The notes below the pieces were generated by a model. The model was not told where the DNA came from. It saw nothing but the letters and a program-made list of their open reading frames with translations, and did no database searches. Positions 13,893 to 22,489 of a stretch of 40,207 bases of DNA are shown here, in pieces. Source of the DNA: an uncultured Pirellula sp. (GTDB lineage Bacteria > Planctomycetota > Planctomycetia > Pirellulales > Pirellulaceae); the NCBI GenBank assembly GCA_903858115.1, contig CAIOHR010000257.1, positions 1 to 40,207 of the forward strand. The letters are read 5' to 3'. A program made the position numbers and the translations under genes. Numbering within the stretch: position 1 is the stretch's first letter; each line of letters opens with the position of its first letter.

Positions 13893-16800
13893 CTAGTAAT
13901 CACTCTGGGCTTTGATGATCAAAAACAATCGTTCGGTCTCCTCGATGTTACCGATCACGCTGTAAATCGCCTGCTTGACGATTTGCTCTCTGGATTGAAC
14001 GCCTCTCCATCCATCGGGCCGGTTAGATTTCACAGCTTCATCAATCTTTAGCGCTATCGCCACATAAGGATCTTGGGGGCCGATGTATTCTGGCAGTTTT
14101 TCTCGAAGAATAAAATTCGCAGCGATCGTCTCCATCGAATCGCTCTTGAGATTGCTGTACAAAGCTCGTTTACCATTCGAGTTCAATACACTAGGCAACG
14201 TATTGGCATGGCCCGCTTCGACTTGCTTGACCAGCTCAGCGATTCGCTTGAGGTACTCTTCGTATTCGATCGCTTGCTCTTTCCGAGCAACGATGATCTC
14301 GTCGAGCAACACGGACATCTTCTCGTAGAACGCTGGATCGTTGAGATGCTCTTTGATGATTTTGCGACGAACGTTGTTCTCGATCGTCTCGGCGATCGCT
14401 CGATCGTTGTTCTTCATCGACGACAACTTTTGAGCAATCGCATCCGCGATTCCCGTTTTGACGATCAGGTCTAGCAAGCCAATATTGTCGAATGGCGATA
14501 TCTTCCTGGGTTCATCTGCTTGCACATACGTGTCGATCAAGTGCCGCATGTCGGCTTCGTAGGCTTTCACATCGAGCGATTCACCGCTAGCTTGCTTGAT
14601 GATCTCACGAAGGTCCAAGTAGTGCTTTTGCAGCTTTTGGATGCGAGCGATGTCTTCGTTGGTGTAACCTGCCGCTTCTAGCTCGTCCACGATGCTGGCA
14701 TAGGCCCGAACGAGCGATGCCGTCCCTTGGTAAAGGGCTGATCGTTGGGGCTCGCGTTCTTTGAGGTCGCTCGGAATCTCCACGTTGCCACAGAAGTAGT
14801 GGATATGCTCCAGCTCCCCTTTCGGTGATTCGACTGGCTCGCATAACAAGGCCAGTTGCTCGATCGCTTGGTCGAGTCGTTGTTTACCTTTGGTAAGTCG
14901 GTCTTGGACCATCACCTCGGGATCGGCACCTTGATCGCTATGGTCGAGCTCCGAAGTGTAGACCGCGATTGTCTTTTCGACCTTCTTGAACAAGTCTTTG
15001 TAGTCAACGATATGGCCAAAGTTCTTGTCGTCACCGTCGAGCCGGTTGGTTCGGCAGATGGCTTGGAATAAACCGTGGTCTTGCATCAACTTGTCGATGT
15101 ACAAGTAAGTACAGGACGGAGCATCGAAACCCGTGAGCAGTTTGTCGACGACGACCAAGAGCTTCATCTTGGCTGGCTCCTTCACGAATTGCCGTTTGAC
15201 TTCGTCCTCGTAGGTTTCGGTTTTGGTCTTGTTCGGTTTGGCTTCGATTCCTTTGAGCATCGCGATGTAGGTGTTGTAGATGAACTGCTTGTCGGTTTCC
15301 GTGTTGGCCCCAGTCTCTTCTTTGGTGATGTCTTGAGCCTGAGGGTTATACGAAGTGACGACTGCGCACTTGCCTTTGAGTGGTGTGGCTTGGAAGAGCG
15401 TAAAGTACTTGGCTGCCTCGTAGATGCTGGATGCGACGAGAATGGCGTTTCCTCGCTGGGAGGACAAACGTGGTTTGACGCTGAAGTCAAATACGATGTC
15501 CGAAACGATCCGATCCATCCGAGAGCGTGAACTCAGCACGGCTTGCATCGTCCCCCACTGCTTTTTAAGTTCGTCCTTTTGCCACTCGTTCAGCCCTTTG
15601 GTTTTGGCCTCAAACCACTGATCGATCTTCTCAGGCGAACTGAGCCGTTGGTCGATATCCCTAGCTTCATAGACCAAATCCAGCACGATGTCGTCTTCGA
15701 CCGCTTCGCTGAATTTGTAGGTGTGGATATAACCACCAAACACCTCAAGGCTCGTCGCCTTGTCCTTTTTCAAAAGCGGAGTGCCAGTGAAGCCGATGAA
15801 TACGGCATTGGGCAGCATCGCCTTCATCACGCGGTGCAACTTGCCGCCCTGCGTGCGATGGCACTCGTCCACGAACACAAACACATCACCAACCGTCGCG
15901 GATGGCTTGGATTCCAAGTCCTTGATGAACGCATCAAAGTCATCGACATCTCGCCGACCGAATTTGTGGATGAGCGAGCAGAGGAGTCGCGGCTTTGCTT
16001 GTCCCAGTTGATTCACTAGATCGCGACCGCTGCTGCACCTGGCCATCGTTTCGCCAGCATCCTGGAAAACGTCTTTGATTTGCTTGTCGAGTTCGTCTCG
16101 GTCGGTAATGATCGCCACCCGAGCGTTTGGGTTGTTCTCAAGGATCCATTTGCCCAACAGCACCATAACGATGCTCTTGCCGCTCCCTTGAGTGTGCCAA
16201 ATGATGCCGCCTTTACGCTGCTGAACGTGCTGCTGCGCTTTCTTGATGCCGACATACTGGTGCACGCGAGGTAGCTTCTTCACTCCACCGTCGAACAAGA
16301 CGAAGTCATAGATCAGCTCCAGCAGCCGATCCTTGCGACACATCTTGAGCAGATACTTGTCGAGTTTGAACTGCGAATTGTCGAACTCGTCTTCCTTCCA
16401 TTGGAGGAAGTATTTTTCCTCGGTGCCGATCGAGCCGTACTTGAGCCCCTCCGAATCGTTACCTGCGAAGATGAGTTGAATTGTGCTGAAGAATCGCTGA
16501 TTGAACTCGGGCTGTTGGTTCGACAGGCTCTGGCGGATTCCTTCACCGATCGAGACACGGCTGTTCTTCAGTTCGATCACACCAACAGCGATTCCATTCA
16601 CGTACAACACCAAGTCGGGTCGGCGTTCCTGGCCACCCTTAAGAGTGACTTCTTCGGCGATCGCAAAGTCGTTCTTCGATGGTTCCTTCCAATTGATGAG
16701 GTGAACGGTTTCCGTGACCTTGCAAGCTTCAGTTTTGACTGGCACACCGTATCGGAGCAGTTTGTAGACCGCTTTGTTGTTTTCGTACAAGCCACGATCG

Positions 16801-17015
16801 TGGTTGTCGGCTTCGACACGTAGCAAGTAGATCGCTCGGCTGATTTGCAGTTCATCGTAGCCAGCCTTGCGAAGATAGTCCGTTAGCAAAGCTTCTTCGA
16901 CGTTGGAGTTGCCAGAACGGTCGGTCCAGTCGCCAATGTATCGATACTTGAGTTCATCGCGGAACAGTGCGACTACCCTGTCTTGGGTGGCTCGTTCGGG
17001 TTTACCGACGGTCAT
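13893..17015 (-). CDS. hsdR: Type I restriction enzyme, HsdR subunit
   Basis: The 1040-residue protein has the standard HsdR order. An N-terminal nuclease domain carries RPDLVLYVNG (Asp134) and GVIELK (Glu148-x-Lys150), the PD-(D/E)xK core. The SF2 helicase/translocase follows with Walker A HTQGSGKS (274-281), the DEAD-box motif VDECHR (382-387) and GFTGTPLL. The C-terminal helical region has the usual length. In a complete complex HsdR translocates DNA and cuts unmodified targets once HsdS and HsdM recognise the site. The frame is intact, but no hsdM gene remains in the window, so it probably cannot work alone. The 150 bases before its start separate it from the DUF3800 remnant. Confidence 0.95.
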   Translation of the reverse strand: MTVGKPERATQDRVVALFRDELKYRYIGDWTDRSGNSNVEEALLTDYLRKAGYDELQISRAIYLLRVEADNHDRGLYENNKAVYKLLRYGVPVKTEACKVTETVHLINWKEPSKNDFAIAEEVTLKGGQERRPDLVLYVNGIAVGVIELKNSRVSIGEGIRQSLSNQQPEFNQRFFSTIQLIFAGNDSEGLKYGSIGTEEKYFLQWKEDEFDNSQFKLDKYLLKMCRKDRLLELIYDFVLFDGGVKKLPRVHQYVGIKKAQQHVQQRKGGIIWHTQGSGKSIVMVLLGKWILENNPNARVAIITDRDELDKQIKDVFQDAGETMARCSSGRDLVNQLGQAKPRLLCSLIHKFGRRDVDDFDAFIKDLESKPSATVGDVFVFVDECHRTQGGKLHRVMKAMLPNAVFIGFTGTPLLKKDKATSLEVFGGYIHTYKFSEAVEDDIVLDLVYEARDIDQRLSSPEKIDQWFEAKTKGLNEWQKDELKKQWGTMQAVLSSRSRMDRIVSDIVFDFSVKPRLSSQRGNAILVASSIYEAAKYFTLFQATPLKGKCAVVTSYNPQAQDITKEETGANTETDKQFIYNTYIAMLKGIEAKPNKTKTETYEDEVKRQFVKEPAKMKLLVVVDKLLTGFDAPSCTYLYIDKLMQDHGLFQAICRTNRLDGDDKNFGHIVDYKDLFKKVEKTIAVYTSELDHSDQGADPEVMVQDRLTKGKQRLDQAIEQLALLCEPVESPKGELEHIHYFCGNVEIPSDLKEREPQRSALYQGTASLVRAYASIVDELEAAGYTNEDIARIQKLQKHYLDLREIIKQASGESLDVKAYEADMRHLIDTYVQADEPRKISPFDNIGLLDLIVKTGIADAIAQKLSSMKNNDRAIAETIENNVRRKIIKEHLNDPAFYEKMSVLLDEIIVARKEQAIEYEEYLKRIAELVKQVEAGHANTLPSVLNSNGKRALYSNLKSDSMETIAANFILREKLPEYIGPQDPYVAIALKIDEAVKSNRPDGWRGVQSREQIVKQAIYSVIGNIEETERLFLIIKAQSDY

Positions 17016-17167
17016 GGCTAGGAGGTTGGTGAGTGGTTATTGCCAAAAATGAACTCAAATGGTGAATCGTCGCCTTGATTCTACCGCAGCTTGGACGTAG
17101 ACTTCTTTGACCGGTGGACAAAATTCGGCTTCATGCCGTGTGTCGCAGGCATAAATGCCAGCGCGAC

Positions 17168-18018
17168 CTATATCCGCCGGTTTTTTATTGCCTCCGGGTC
17201 GGGCGGCGGGTTTTTTCTGTTCCAGTACCGTCCGTATTTCGCGGCAGTCTTGTCATCTACATCGTGGATGAGTGAAACTTTCGGCCAAAGGGCGTGCAGG
17301 AATCTCGCTTCGTGGTTTTCGTAACACCGTTGTAACGCCCAAAGACAATAGTCCGCCACTTGCAAGCCAACAAAGTCCCATGGATGTGCGGGCTGAATCG
17401 TGATGGTGGTTTCTTTCTGGATTCCTCGCTCTTCGAAAAATTTCTGACGTGCCAGTTCAAGTTGAGTTCTCAAAGATGCCGTTCGATCGGATTTTCCACG
17501 GCGAGCAAATGTGATGTGGACTCGCTCGTGTTGGTGCAGTCGATTCTTGAAGAGCATTCGCACTGTCAGGTCATAGAGTTCGTTGGGATGGTACCGATAA
17601 GTCGAGTGCATTTGATTTCGGCTGCGAACGTAATCCAGCACAGATTGCATATCTTTAATGACTGCATAGACTTGAAGTCTTGAGTTAGTAGCGTCTCGAA
17701 CACTTTGGCGCGAACTTCTGCGTGGTCGTCCTTTGCATGAAAGAAGCGAGCTGTTTTGCCCGCTTCAGGGCGAAGGGAATGGATGCTAGCGTATAGAGGA
17801 TGCCCTAACAAATACGAACGCAACTCTTGCAAGTCCGCTTCTACTTTTTGTTGATTAGCCAGCAACACCATTCCCAGGATGAAAAACTTGCGAGTATCTT
17901 TATCTTCTAGTCGATTTCGTCCTTTTGGCCCGAACAGAACGCCATCTCCGGCTTCATCGACAAAATAGTTGATGGTCTCTACCTTTGGTAATTCTTGATC
18001 TGAACTCTCGCTGGTCAT
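17168..18018 (-). pseudogene. DUF3800 protein, one-base frameshift
   Basis: The first frame (18018-17566) gives the DUF3800 start INYFVDEAGDGVLFGPKGRN and HAKDDHAEVRAKVFETLL, then loses sense after DFKS. The other frame continues as YAVIKDMQSVLDYVRSRNQ (needs one inserted T) and ends with the family box QPAHPWDFVGLQVADYCLWA. Inserting a single base at about 17669-17672 restores DFKSYAVIKD, so the lesion is one deleted T. DUF3800 proteins have an RNase H-like fold and occur in defence islands. Its start overlaps the hsdS stop by four bases, so it was part of the restriction operon. A sequencing error is possible. Confidence 0.85.
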
Positions 18019-19256
18019 ACCAATCGAATCCTCCCTGTGAGCAATTCCTGCATCATTCCTTGTTTGATCTCTCGGGCTTTTGCAAGCTTCGATTCGAGTG
18101 ATTCGATCTCGATGTCCATGTCTGAGAGGATGTTGGCGATAGCGGCTTGTTCGTTTATTTCTGGTACGCGAATCTGAACACTTACCAAAGCTGAAGAGCT
18201 AATATGAACCACCGCATCACCTTGTCCTCTCGCGGCTTTTTGCTCAGCGATTGATCTAGTATTGCAATAGTATCCCATAAAGACAGGATCGAGCTTTGTC
18301 GATCGCAGGATCACAATGTCACCGCCTGCAAACGCTTCCATGTTGTATGCGAATGCCACACATTTTCCGATCTCTGCTTTAGTTTCCCCCGATCCTGCAA
18401 AAAGCAAATCCCCGTAATGCAACCGCGTGGCCGTCTCGGCAACTTCCCGCGATATCGAAGAATTAAAGCGGCGAATGTAATCATTGTGATGTGTGTAGAT
18501 CTCCCCGTATCGAACACAGGGTATATCACCGCTGTTTGCCTCGTTCTTGCGGACTCCGTTTCCTTTTAAAAATGAACCGAGATCCCCCAACCGCTTCTTT
18601 TCCCACTTCCCACTGAACCCAGGTAGTCGGCGTTTTCCGGTGAGCAATTCCTGCATGGCACCTTGTTTGATCTTACGCTTCTTGGCGATCAGTTGCTCGA
18701 GCGATTCGATCCATGCATCCGCATCCGATAACGCGCCGGCGATCGCCTCTTGCTCGGCGAGAGTGGGTGGGAGAGGAATCGGTATCGACTTGACGATTAC
18801 TCCATTTAGATTTTCCTGATTCCCAGTATTGCTAAGACCACGAATGAAGTCGTATCTGCTTGCTAGGTAGCTGAACACGAAAGGCCGAGAGACTGTTTCT
18901 GAAAGAACAATCGCTGCACATGCTTGGTTACTGGTTGCTTCGATATCGAGGATTGCTACCTTACCTCTAGTCTTTCCCTGTCCGTACAAGGCGAGCAAAA
19001 TCGTACCTGGATTCAGTAGTTTCGCGGCAGAACTTTTTAACCCCAATGCTGAAATATGTTGCGAAGTTGCTCTAATTCTTCCGAAGTCAACTTCAGTAGT
19101 CGTAACCCACGGTATACCACCATTCCAATATTCAGGGACACCCCTGCTTGGTGTTCCGCCAGCTGAAACCTCAGCTATGCTCCCAAGTTGTTTTAGTTCC
19201 CAATCACTGGGGATCGCTCCGATGTCCGTCTGCTTGTATTCCTTCTTCACAGCCAT
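18015..19256 (-). CDS. hsdS: Type I restriction-modification specificity subunit HsdS
   Basis: The 413-residue protein has two target-recognition domains, each followed by a helical spacer. TRD1 begins IPSDWELKQLGSIAEVSAGG and is followed by TLAEQEAIAGALSDADAWIE and KQGAMQELLTGKRRLPGF. TRD2 is followed by INEQAAIANILSDMDIEIES and KQGMMQELLTGRIRL. The two spacers are near repeats of each other, as in typical HsdS. It would bind a bipartite DNA site and hold two HsdM subunits. The upstream 70 bases contain a direct-repeat tract. The gene is intact, though its methylase partner is missing here. Confidence 0.93.
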   Translation of the reverse strand: MAVKKEYKQTDIGAIPSDWELKQLGSIAEVSAGGTPSRGVPEYWNGGIPWVTTTEVDFGRIRATSQHISALGLKSSAAKLLNPGTILLALYGQGKTRGKVAILDIEATSNQACAAIVLSETVSRPFVFSYLASRYDFIRGLSNTGNQENLNGVIVKSIPIPLPPTLAEQEAIAGALSDADAWIESLEQLIAKKRKIKQGAMQELLTGKRRLPGFSGKWEKKRLGDLGSFLKGNGVRKNEANSGDIPCVRYGEIYTHHNDYIRRFNSSISREVAETATRLHYGDLLFAGSGETKAEIGKCVAFAYNMEAFAGGDIVILRSTKLDPVFMGYYCNTRSIAEQKAARGQGDAVVHISSSALVSVQIRVPEINEQAAIANILSDMDIEIESLESKLAKAREIKQGMMQELLTGRIRLV

Positions 19257-19270
19257 GCGAACACCCGAAG

Positions 19271-19377
19271 CAATTGAGAATAGAGAATGCAGAATTGAGA
19301 ATTAAACGATGGCATGTGGGGATGGGTCATTCCTCATTCTCCCTTTCCAACTTTCCGTTTTCCATTCTCAACGTTCG
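19271..19377. repeat. Imperfect AATTGAGAAT-type repeat tract
   Basis: Two blocks of the same motif lie around the hsdS/DUF1016 junction: 19271-19303 with GAATTGAGAAT-like units on the plus strand, and 19331-19377 with the same motif inverted (on the minus strand GAGAATGGAAAACGGAAAG). The second block is translated as the last residues of the DUF1016 protein (RMENGKLERENEE). Similar A/G-rich tracts made of GAAAAT and TTGAGAAT units are dispersed in many bacterial genomes. Here one copy has replaced or extended a gene end. Confidence 0.5.
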
Positions 19378-20364
19378 CTCTAATTCGCGGCGAAGTTCTT
19401 CTCGGTCGGGTAGGTAGAGCTGATACTTCTGGACGAACAGTTGGCTGTTCATCCCATAGGTCGCGTATTCGACCATCAACTCGTCCTTGTGACGACTCAA
19501 GATGATCCCGATCGGCTCGGAATCTCCCTCGCCATTCTCCTCGGCGGCAAAGTAACCCAAATACATGTTCATCTGGCCGATGTCATGATGCTCCACATCT
19601 TCGATCTTCAAATCAATCAACACAAAACGGCGTAAGATGCGATGATAGAAAACCAGATCGACTCGGTAATGTACGTTGTTAATAGTGATCCGATACTGAC
19701 GCCCAACAAAGGTGAACCCCTTTCCGAGCTCCAATAAAAACTGCTGAAGATTTTCGCAAAGCCGAGTCTCTAGCTCTGTCTCGGACAACGACGCGACCTC
19801 GGGAATCTTGAGGAATTCGAAGATCAATGGTTCCCGGAGAAGGTCGGTTGGTTGTTCGATAATCTGACCTTGGGAAGCGAGTTTGAGTATGCCCTCTTTA
19901 TCCTTACACGCTGCCAGTCGGAGGAACAGACCGCTTTTCATCTGTCGTTTTAGCTCTCGAACGCCCCACCGTTCGAGGGCCATTTGTTTCTCGTAGAAGC
20001 CACGTTCGAGGGGGTCGTCCACTTTCAGCAGTTCCAGTACATGCGACCAGCTCAAAAGTCCAGACACTGTCTGGACTTTTGAATAGGCGAGGTAAAACTG
20101 CCGCATGTTAAATACGTTACTGCGGCTGAATCCCTTGCCGTGTCGGAGCGTTAAATCCTTGGCCAATTGTCGGATTAGTCCCACTCCGTACTCAGCCTTG
20201 GCCTGCCCTCCCTGCTCAAATTCGACGATGTGCTGGCCGACTTGCCAGTAGGTTTCCATCAAATGAACATTCACTGCCTGAACCGCTCGCCCACACCCTT
20301 GGGTGAGTGTCGAGCCAATCTGATCCAGTAATTGGTCGTATCCGTCGCTTGGTATTACTGCCAT
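19327..20364 (-). CDS. DUF1016 / YhcG-family PDDEXK nuclease
   Basis: The 345-residue protein matches the DUF1016 family: an N-terminal helical domain (AVQAVNVHLMETYWQVGQHI, RQLAKDLTLRHGKGFSRSNV, WSHVLELLKV) and a C-terminal PD-(D/E)xK nuclease domain with FVGRQYRITINNVHYRVDLV and VLIDLKI, in which Asp and the D-x-K of the core can be seen. Such genes are commonly inserted between hsdM and hsdS in type I systems. Its start overlaps the stop of the residual hsdM tail by ten bases. The last dozen residues come from a repeat tract and are probably not ancestral. Confidence 0.9.
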   Translation of the reverse strand: MAVIPSDGYDQLLDQIGSTLTQGCGRAVQAVNVHLMETYWQVGQHIVEFEQGGQAKAEYGVGLIRQLAKDLTLRHGKGFSRSNVFNMRQFYLAYSKVQTVSGLLSWSHVLELLKVDDPLERGFYEKQMALERWGVRELKRQMKSGLFLRLAACKDKEGILKLASQGQIIEQPTDLLREPLIFEFLKIPEVASLSETELETRLCENLQQFLLELGKGFTFVGRQYRITINNVHYRVDLVFYHRILRRFVLIDLKIEDVEHHDIGQMNMYLGYFAAEENGEGDSEPIGIILSRHKDELMVEYATYGMNSQLFVQKYQLYLPDREELRRELERTLRMENGKLERENEE

Positions 20365-20430
20365 GCGAATCCCATCCTCTCTAAGTGCTCTCGCACCTTG
20401 GATTCCATCGCGTTGGCTCGCTCGTCTAGC
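20355..20430 (-). pseudogene. hsdM: 3' tail of hsdM
   Basis: On the minus strand just upstream of the DUF1016 gene a short frame reads KLDERANAMESKVREHLERM then GFAWQ and stops at 20355-20357 inside the DUF1016 start (ATGGCAGTAA). The amphipathic pattern with E.KV.E.L...GF is how many HsdM proteins end, and the position is where hsdM is expected. Only about 25 codons remain; at about 20430 the sequence changes to an antitoxin gene on the opposite strand, so the rest of hsdM was removed by a deletion or recombination. Confidence 0.6.
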
Positions 20431-20625
20431 TTACGTTTGCTCGAACAGCGAACTACCGAAGATGACCGTCGACTTGAATTGCTTCAGCAGCTAGCGGCTG
20501 AGGGATTTCGACAGCTCGATCAAGGTGAGGGAGTTGGACTTAAGACCAGCAGTCAGATCGCTGATCATATTTCCAAGTTGGGCCGCCAGGCGGCGAAGCT
20601 CGCTAAAAATGGAAAGAGTGGTTGA
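20431..20625 (+). pseudogene. parD: ParD-type antitoxin missing its N-terminus
   Basis: The plus-strand sequence from 20431 reads LRLLEQRTTEDDRRLELLQQ, then LAAEGFRQLDQGEG and GRQAAKLAK. This is the C-terminal two thirds of a ParD (CC2985-type) antitoxin, in which a ribbon-helix-helix DNA-binding part normally precedes LRLLEQR. That N-terminal part, about 35-40 residues, is lost at the junction with the hsdM tail. A TTG at 20437 could start a 62-residue product that keeps the toxin-binding region but not the DNA-binding region. The upstream fused frame (from 20332) has no ParD character. Stop and the ParE gene nearly touch. Confidence 0.72.
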
Positions 20626-20630
20626 TCCAA

Positions 20631-20996
20631 ATGCAGCGTGTAGTACTCGCCCCGGCTGCGGAGGAGGACATTGTCGAAATCTTAGCCTGGTGCCATGAGC
20701 ATTTTGGCGAGCCAGCAAGAATTCGCTACGAGGCGTTGTTGCCCCAGGCCTTCGTCGACATCGCAGACAATTCAGAAAGAGTTGGTAGTAGGTCGCGCGA
20801 GGAACTAGCGGACGGTGCTCGCACGTATCATCTGTGGCATAATCGTCAGCGTACCGAAAAGGCCGTTGGCATGGTCGCGAAACCCAGGCACTTCTTATTG
20901 TTTCGACTTAATACTAAGGGCGAAATTGAAATCGGCCGTGTTTTGCACGACAGCATGGATCTTGCGTCAAATTTGCCGGATGGGTATTTGGCATAG
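20631..20996 (+). CDS. parE: ParE/RelE-family toxin
   Basis: The 121-residue protein starts MQRVVLAPAAEEDIVEILAW, the usual ParE beginning, and ends with FRLNTKGEIEIGRVLHDSMD, the strand-rich core with the final R-x-L/I-H-D(S/E) box. A TTG at 20622 overlapping the antitoxin stop is an alternative start, but family members begin at the ATG used here. ParE toxins poison DNA gyrase; RelE toxins cut mRNA at the ribosome, and sequence alone does not decide. The toxin appears intact while its antitoxin is truncated, which would only be tolerated if the toxin is silent, inactive, or still neutralised by the antitoxin fragment. Confidence 0.85.
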   Translation: MQRVVLAPAAEEDIVEILAWCHEHFGEPARIRYEALLPQAFVDIADNSERVGSRSREELADGARTYHLWHNRQRTEKAVGMVAKPRHFLLFRLNTKGEIEIGRVLHDSMDLASNLPDGYLA

Positions 20997-20999
20997 AAT

Positions 21000-21220
21000 G
21001 CTCGATTGAAATCCTTGCCAAGATCCAACGGATAGCTGAATTCAGGCGGAAACCCGTCCTTATCAAGCCATTGGATTAGCGCTTCGCAGTATTCCAATAC
21101 CGCTTCCCAATCCCTGCGAACCCAAGCGGCTAGCAAGTCATCCCACGCTTGACCACGTCCAGCAGTTCGACATTCCACAGACGGGTGTACGATGCCCCAT
21201 GAATCGACCGAATGTTCGCC
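21000..21220 (-). pseudogene. Fragment of an unrecognised conserved-type gene
   Basis: A minus-strand frame contains QAWDDLLAAWVRRDWEAVLE, YCEALIQWLDKDGFPP and LDLGKDFNRAF, a helical pattern that looks strongly protein-like (W..RDWEAV.E..EAL..WL..GGFPP is a recurring pattern in planctomycete small proteins of unknown role). There is no good start, and the frame continues into the end of the parE gene on the other strand without further similarity, so both ends appear lost. I do not know the function. Confidence 0.45.
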
Positions 21221-21260
21221 GGTCGTCAACAGTGCCGTGTTTGGAACGGTGGTGATATGT

Positions 21261-22211
21261 TTACTGCACCGCCAGAGCAATGGCTGAAAGCAAACAAACC
21301 GCACCAATGAGCCGATTCACCAGCAACGCTCTGGTTAACTGGCCTTCATCGTTCTGAAGGTACCGCCCTACGCTCCACACGAGCAGCACGCTCAAGAGGC
21401 CGCGAATCGAATAAGAAACGTTGGTTTGTGCGGCGCGTCCATATACAACGAGACAGCCGATAAAGAGAAGGCCTTGCAGCGAAAGAAGTAATGCACCGAC
21501 CGAAAGCCAAGCCAACGCAAGTCTTGAGCGTGAACTGAGCGTTGAAAGAAAACCACGCAAACAAGCGAGCGAAAAAATGGCATTGATCCAAAAAACACAA
21601 GGGAGCAATCGACCGACTCCCCACGCTTGCCCCCATTTCGCCGCAAGCAGATCGAACGCACCGAAGGACATAGCTGCCAACAAACCGGAAGTAACTGCAA
21701 TTGTGAATCCGCGTGAACTGCCGCTCCTTCCACCCCGGTTCAACATCGTAACACCGAGAATCGAGAGCACGACCGCAATCCAGAGTTGAAATGGAATCGC
21801 GTCGCCCACCACGATTGGGCTCATGATCGCTACGACCAACAGTTTGAGCCCCATCACCGGCACTGCGACGGAAACATCGCCGCGGCTCAACGCCATGAAC
21901 TGAGCCAACATTCCAACAAAAAGACAGATGGCAATCAGCACGGGTTGATACCATAACTCCATTCGCACCGATGGACCACCGACAAACCACAACGCTGAAT
22001 AAATCGCCCCGGCGGAGATATTCACCACGAAAGCAGTTTGCCAAACATCCACGCCCAGTTGATTTGCTCGTTTCAGCGCCAATGCTGCGAGTGAGAAAAG
22101 AAAAGCCGCAACTGCAGGCAACACGATCACACCAACGGCAGGAGAAAGGTTAAACACGTTGGTTACCGGGAGAATGTTGTTCAAAGGCACAGGAAGCGAA
22201 TCAATCGTCAA
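21261..22211 (-). CDS. DMT-superfamily (EamA-like) membrane transporter
   Basis: The 316-residue protein has about ten membrane segments in two similar halves, for example VGVIVLPAVAAFLFSLAALA near the start, then LKLLVVAIMSPIVVGDAIPF and LWIAVVLSILGVTMLNRGG at the end of the first half, which is the typical close of an EamA repeat. Substrates of this superfamily range from amino acids to nucleotide sugars and cannot be predicted. The start is uncertain: residues 1-25 look non-membrane and the frame remains open for about 30 codons further upstream without an ATG. No operon partner is obvious. Confidence 0.75.
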   Translation of the reverse strand: MTIDSLPVPLNNILPVTNVFNLSPAVGVIVLPAVAAFLFSLAALALKRANQLGVDVWQTAFVVNISAGAIYSALWFVGGPSVRMELWYQPVLIAICLFVGMLAQFMALSRGDVSVAVPVMGLKLLVVAIMSPIVVGDAIPFQLWIAVVLSILGVTMLNRGGRSGSSRGFTIAVTSGLLAAMSFGAFDLLAAKWGQAWGVGRLLPCVFWINAIFSLACLRGFLSTLSSRSRLALAWLSVGALLLSLQGLLFIGCLVVYGRAAQTNVSYSIRGLLSVLLVWSVGRYLQNDEGQLTRALLVNRLIGAVCLLSAIALAVQ

Positions 22212-22489
22212 TGGACACAGCCGATAGAAATCAACGTAGTCGGCACATTGCAGGTGCCTTTCATCAAAAACACTGTCAATACCCTCCAGCGGACGGCACT
22301 GCTACGTTTGTCGACTGCGTCTCCATGATAACTGTGCACAGCTATTTCGAGTAGACGAGCCGTACCTCCGCTTGCCCTGGCATCTAACAAGAGAATGTCA
22401 GCGTCTTTGCCAACCACTTTTTTCTGCACGCAACCGAAGTTCCTTTCCGCTGTGCGTGATCATCTTCGAGTGATGTCAGACTTGCAATT
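22212..22489. other. Gap between truncated sulfatase and transporter; no gene identified
   Basis: The minus strand holds several short open frames in different phases (for example AKTLTFSC and ADILLLDARASGGTARLLEI) that have protein-like pieces but no continuity with the sulfatase fragment before them or the transporter after them. This looks like decayed sequence from the lost sulfatase C-terminus and from another gene. Nothing can be named. Confidence 0.35.

Noticed and set aside
20332..20430. Full-length ParD fusion protein from the ATG at 20332
   Set aside because: The first 33 codons are antisense to the hsdM tail and DUF1016 start and have no antitoxin character; they are open by chance after the deletion.
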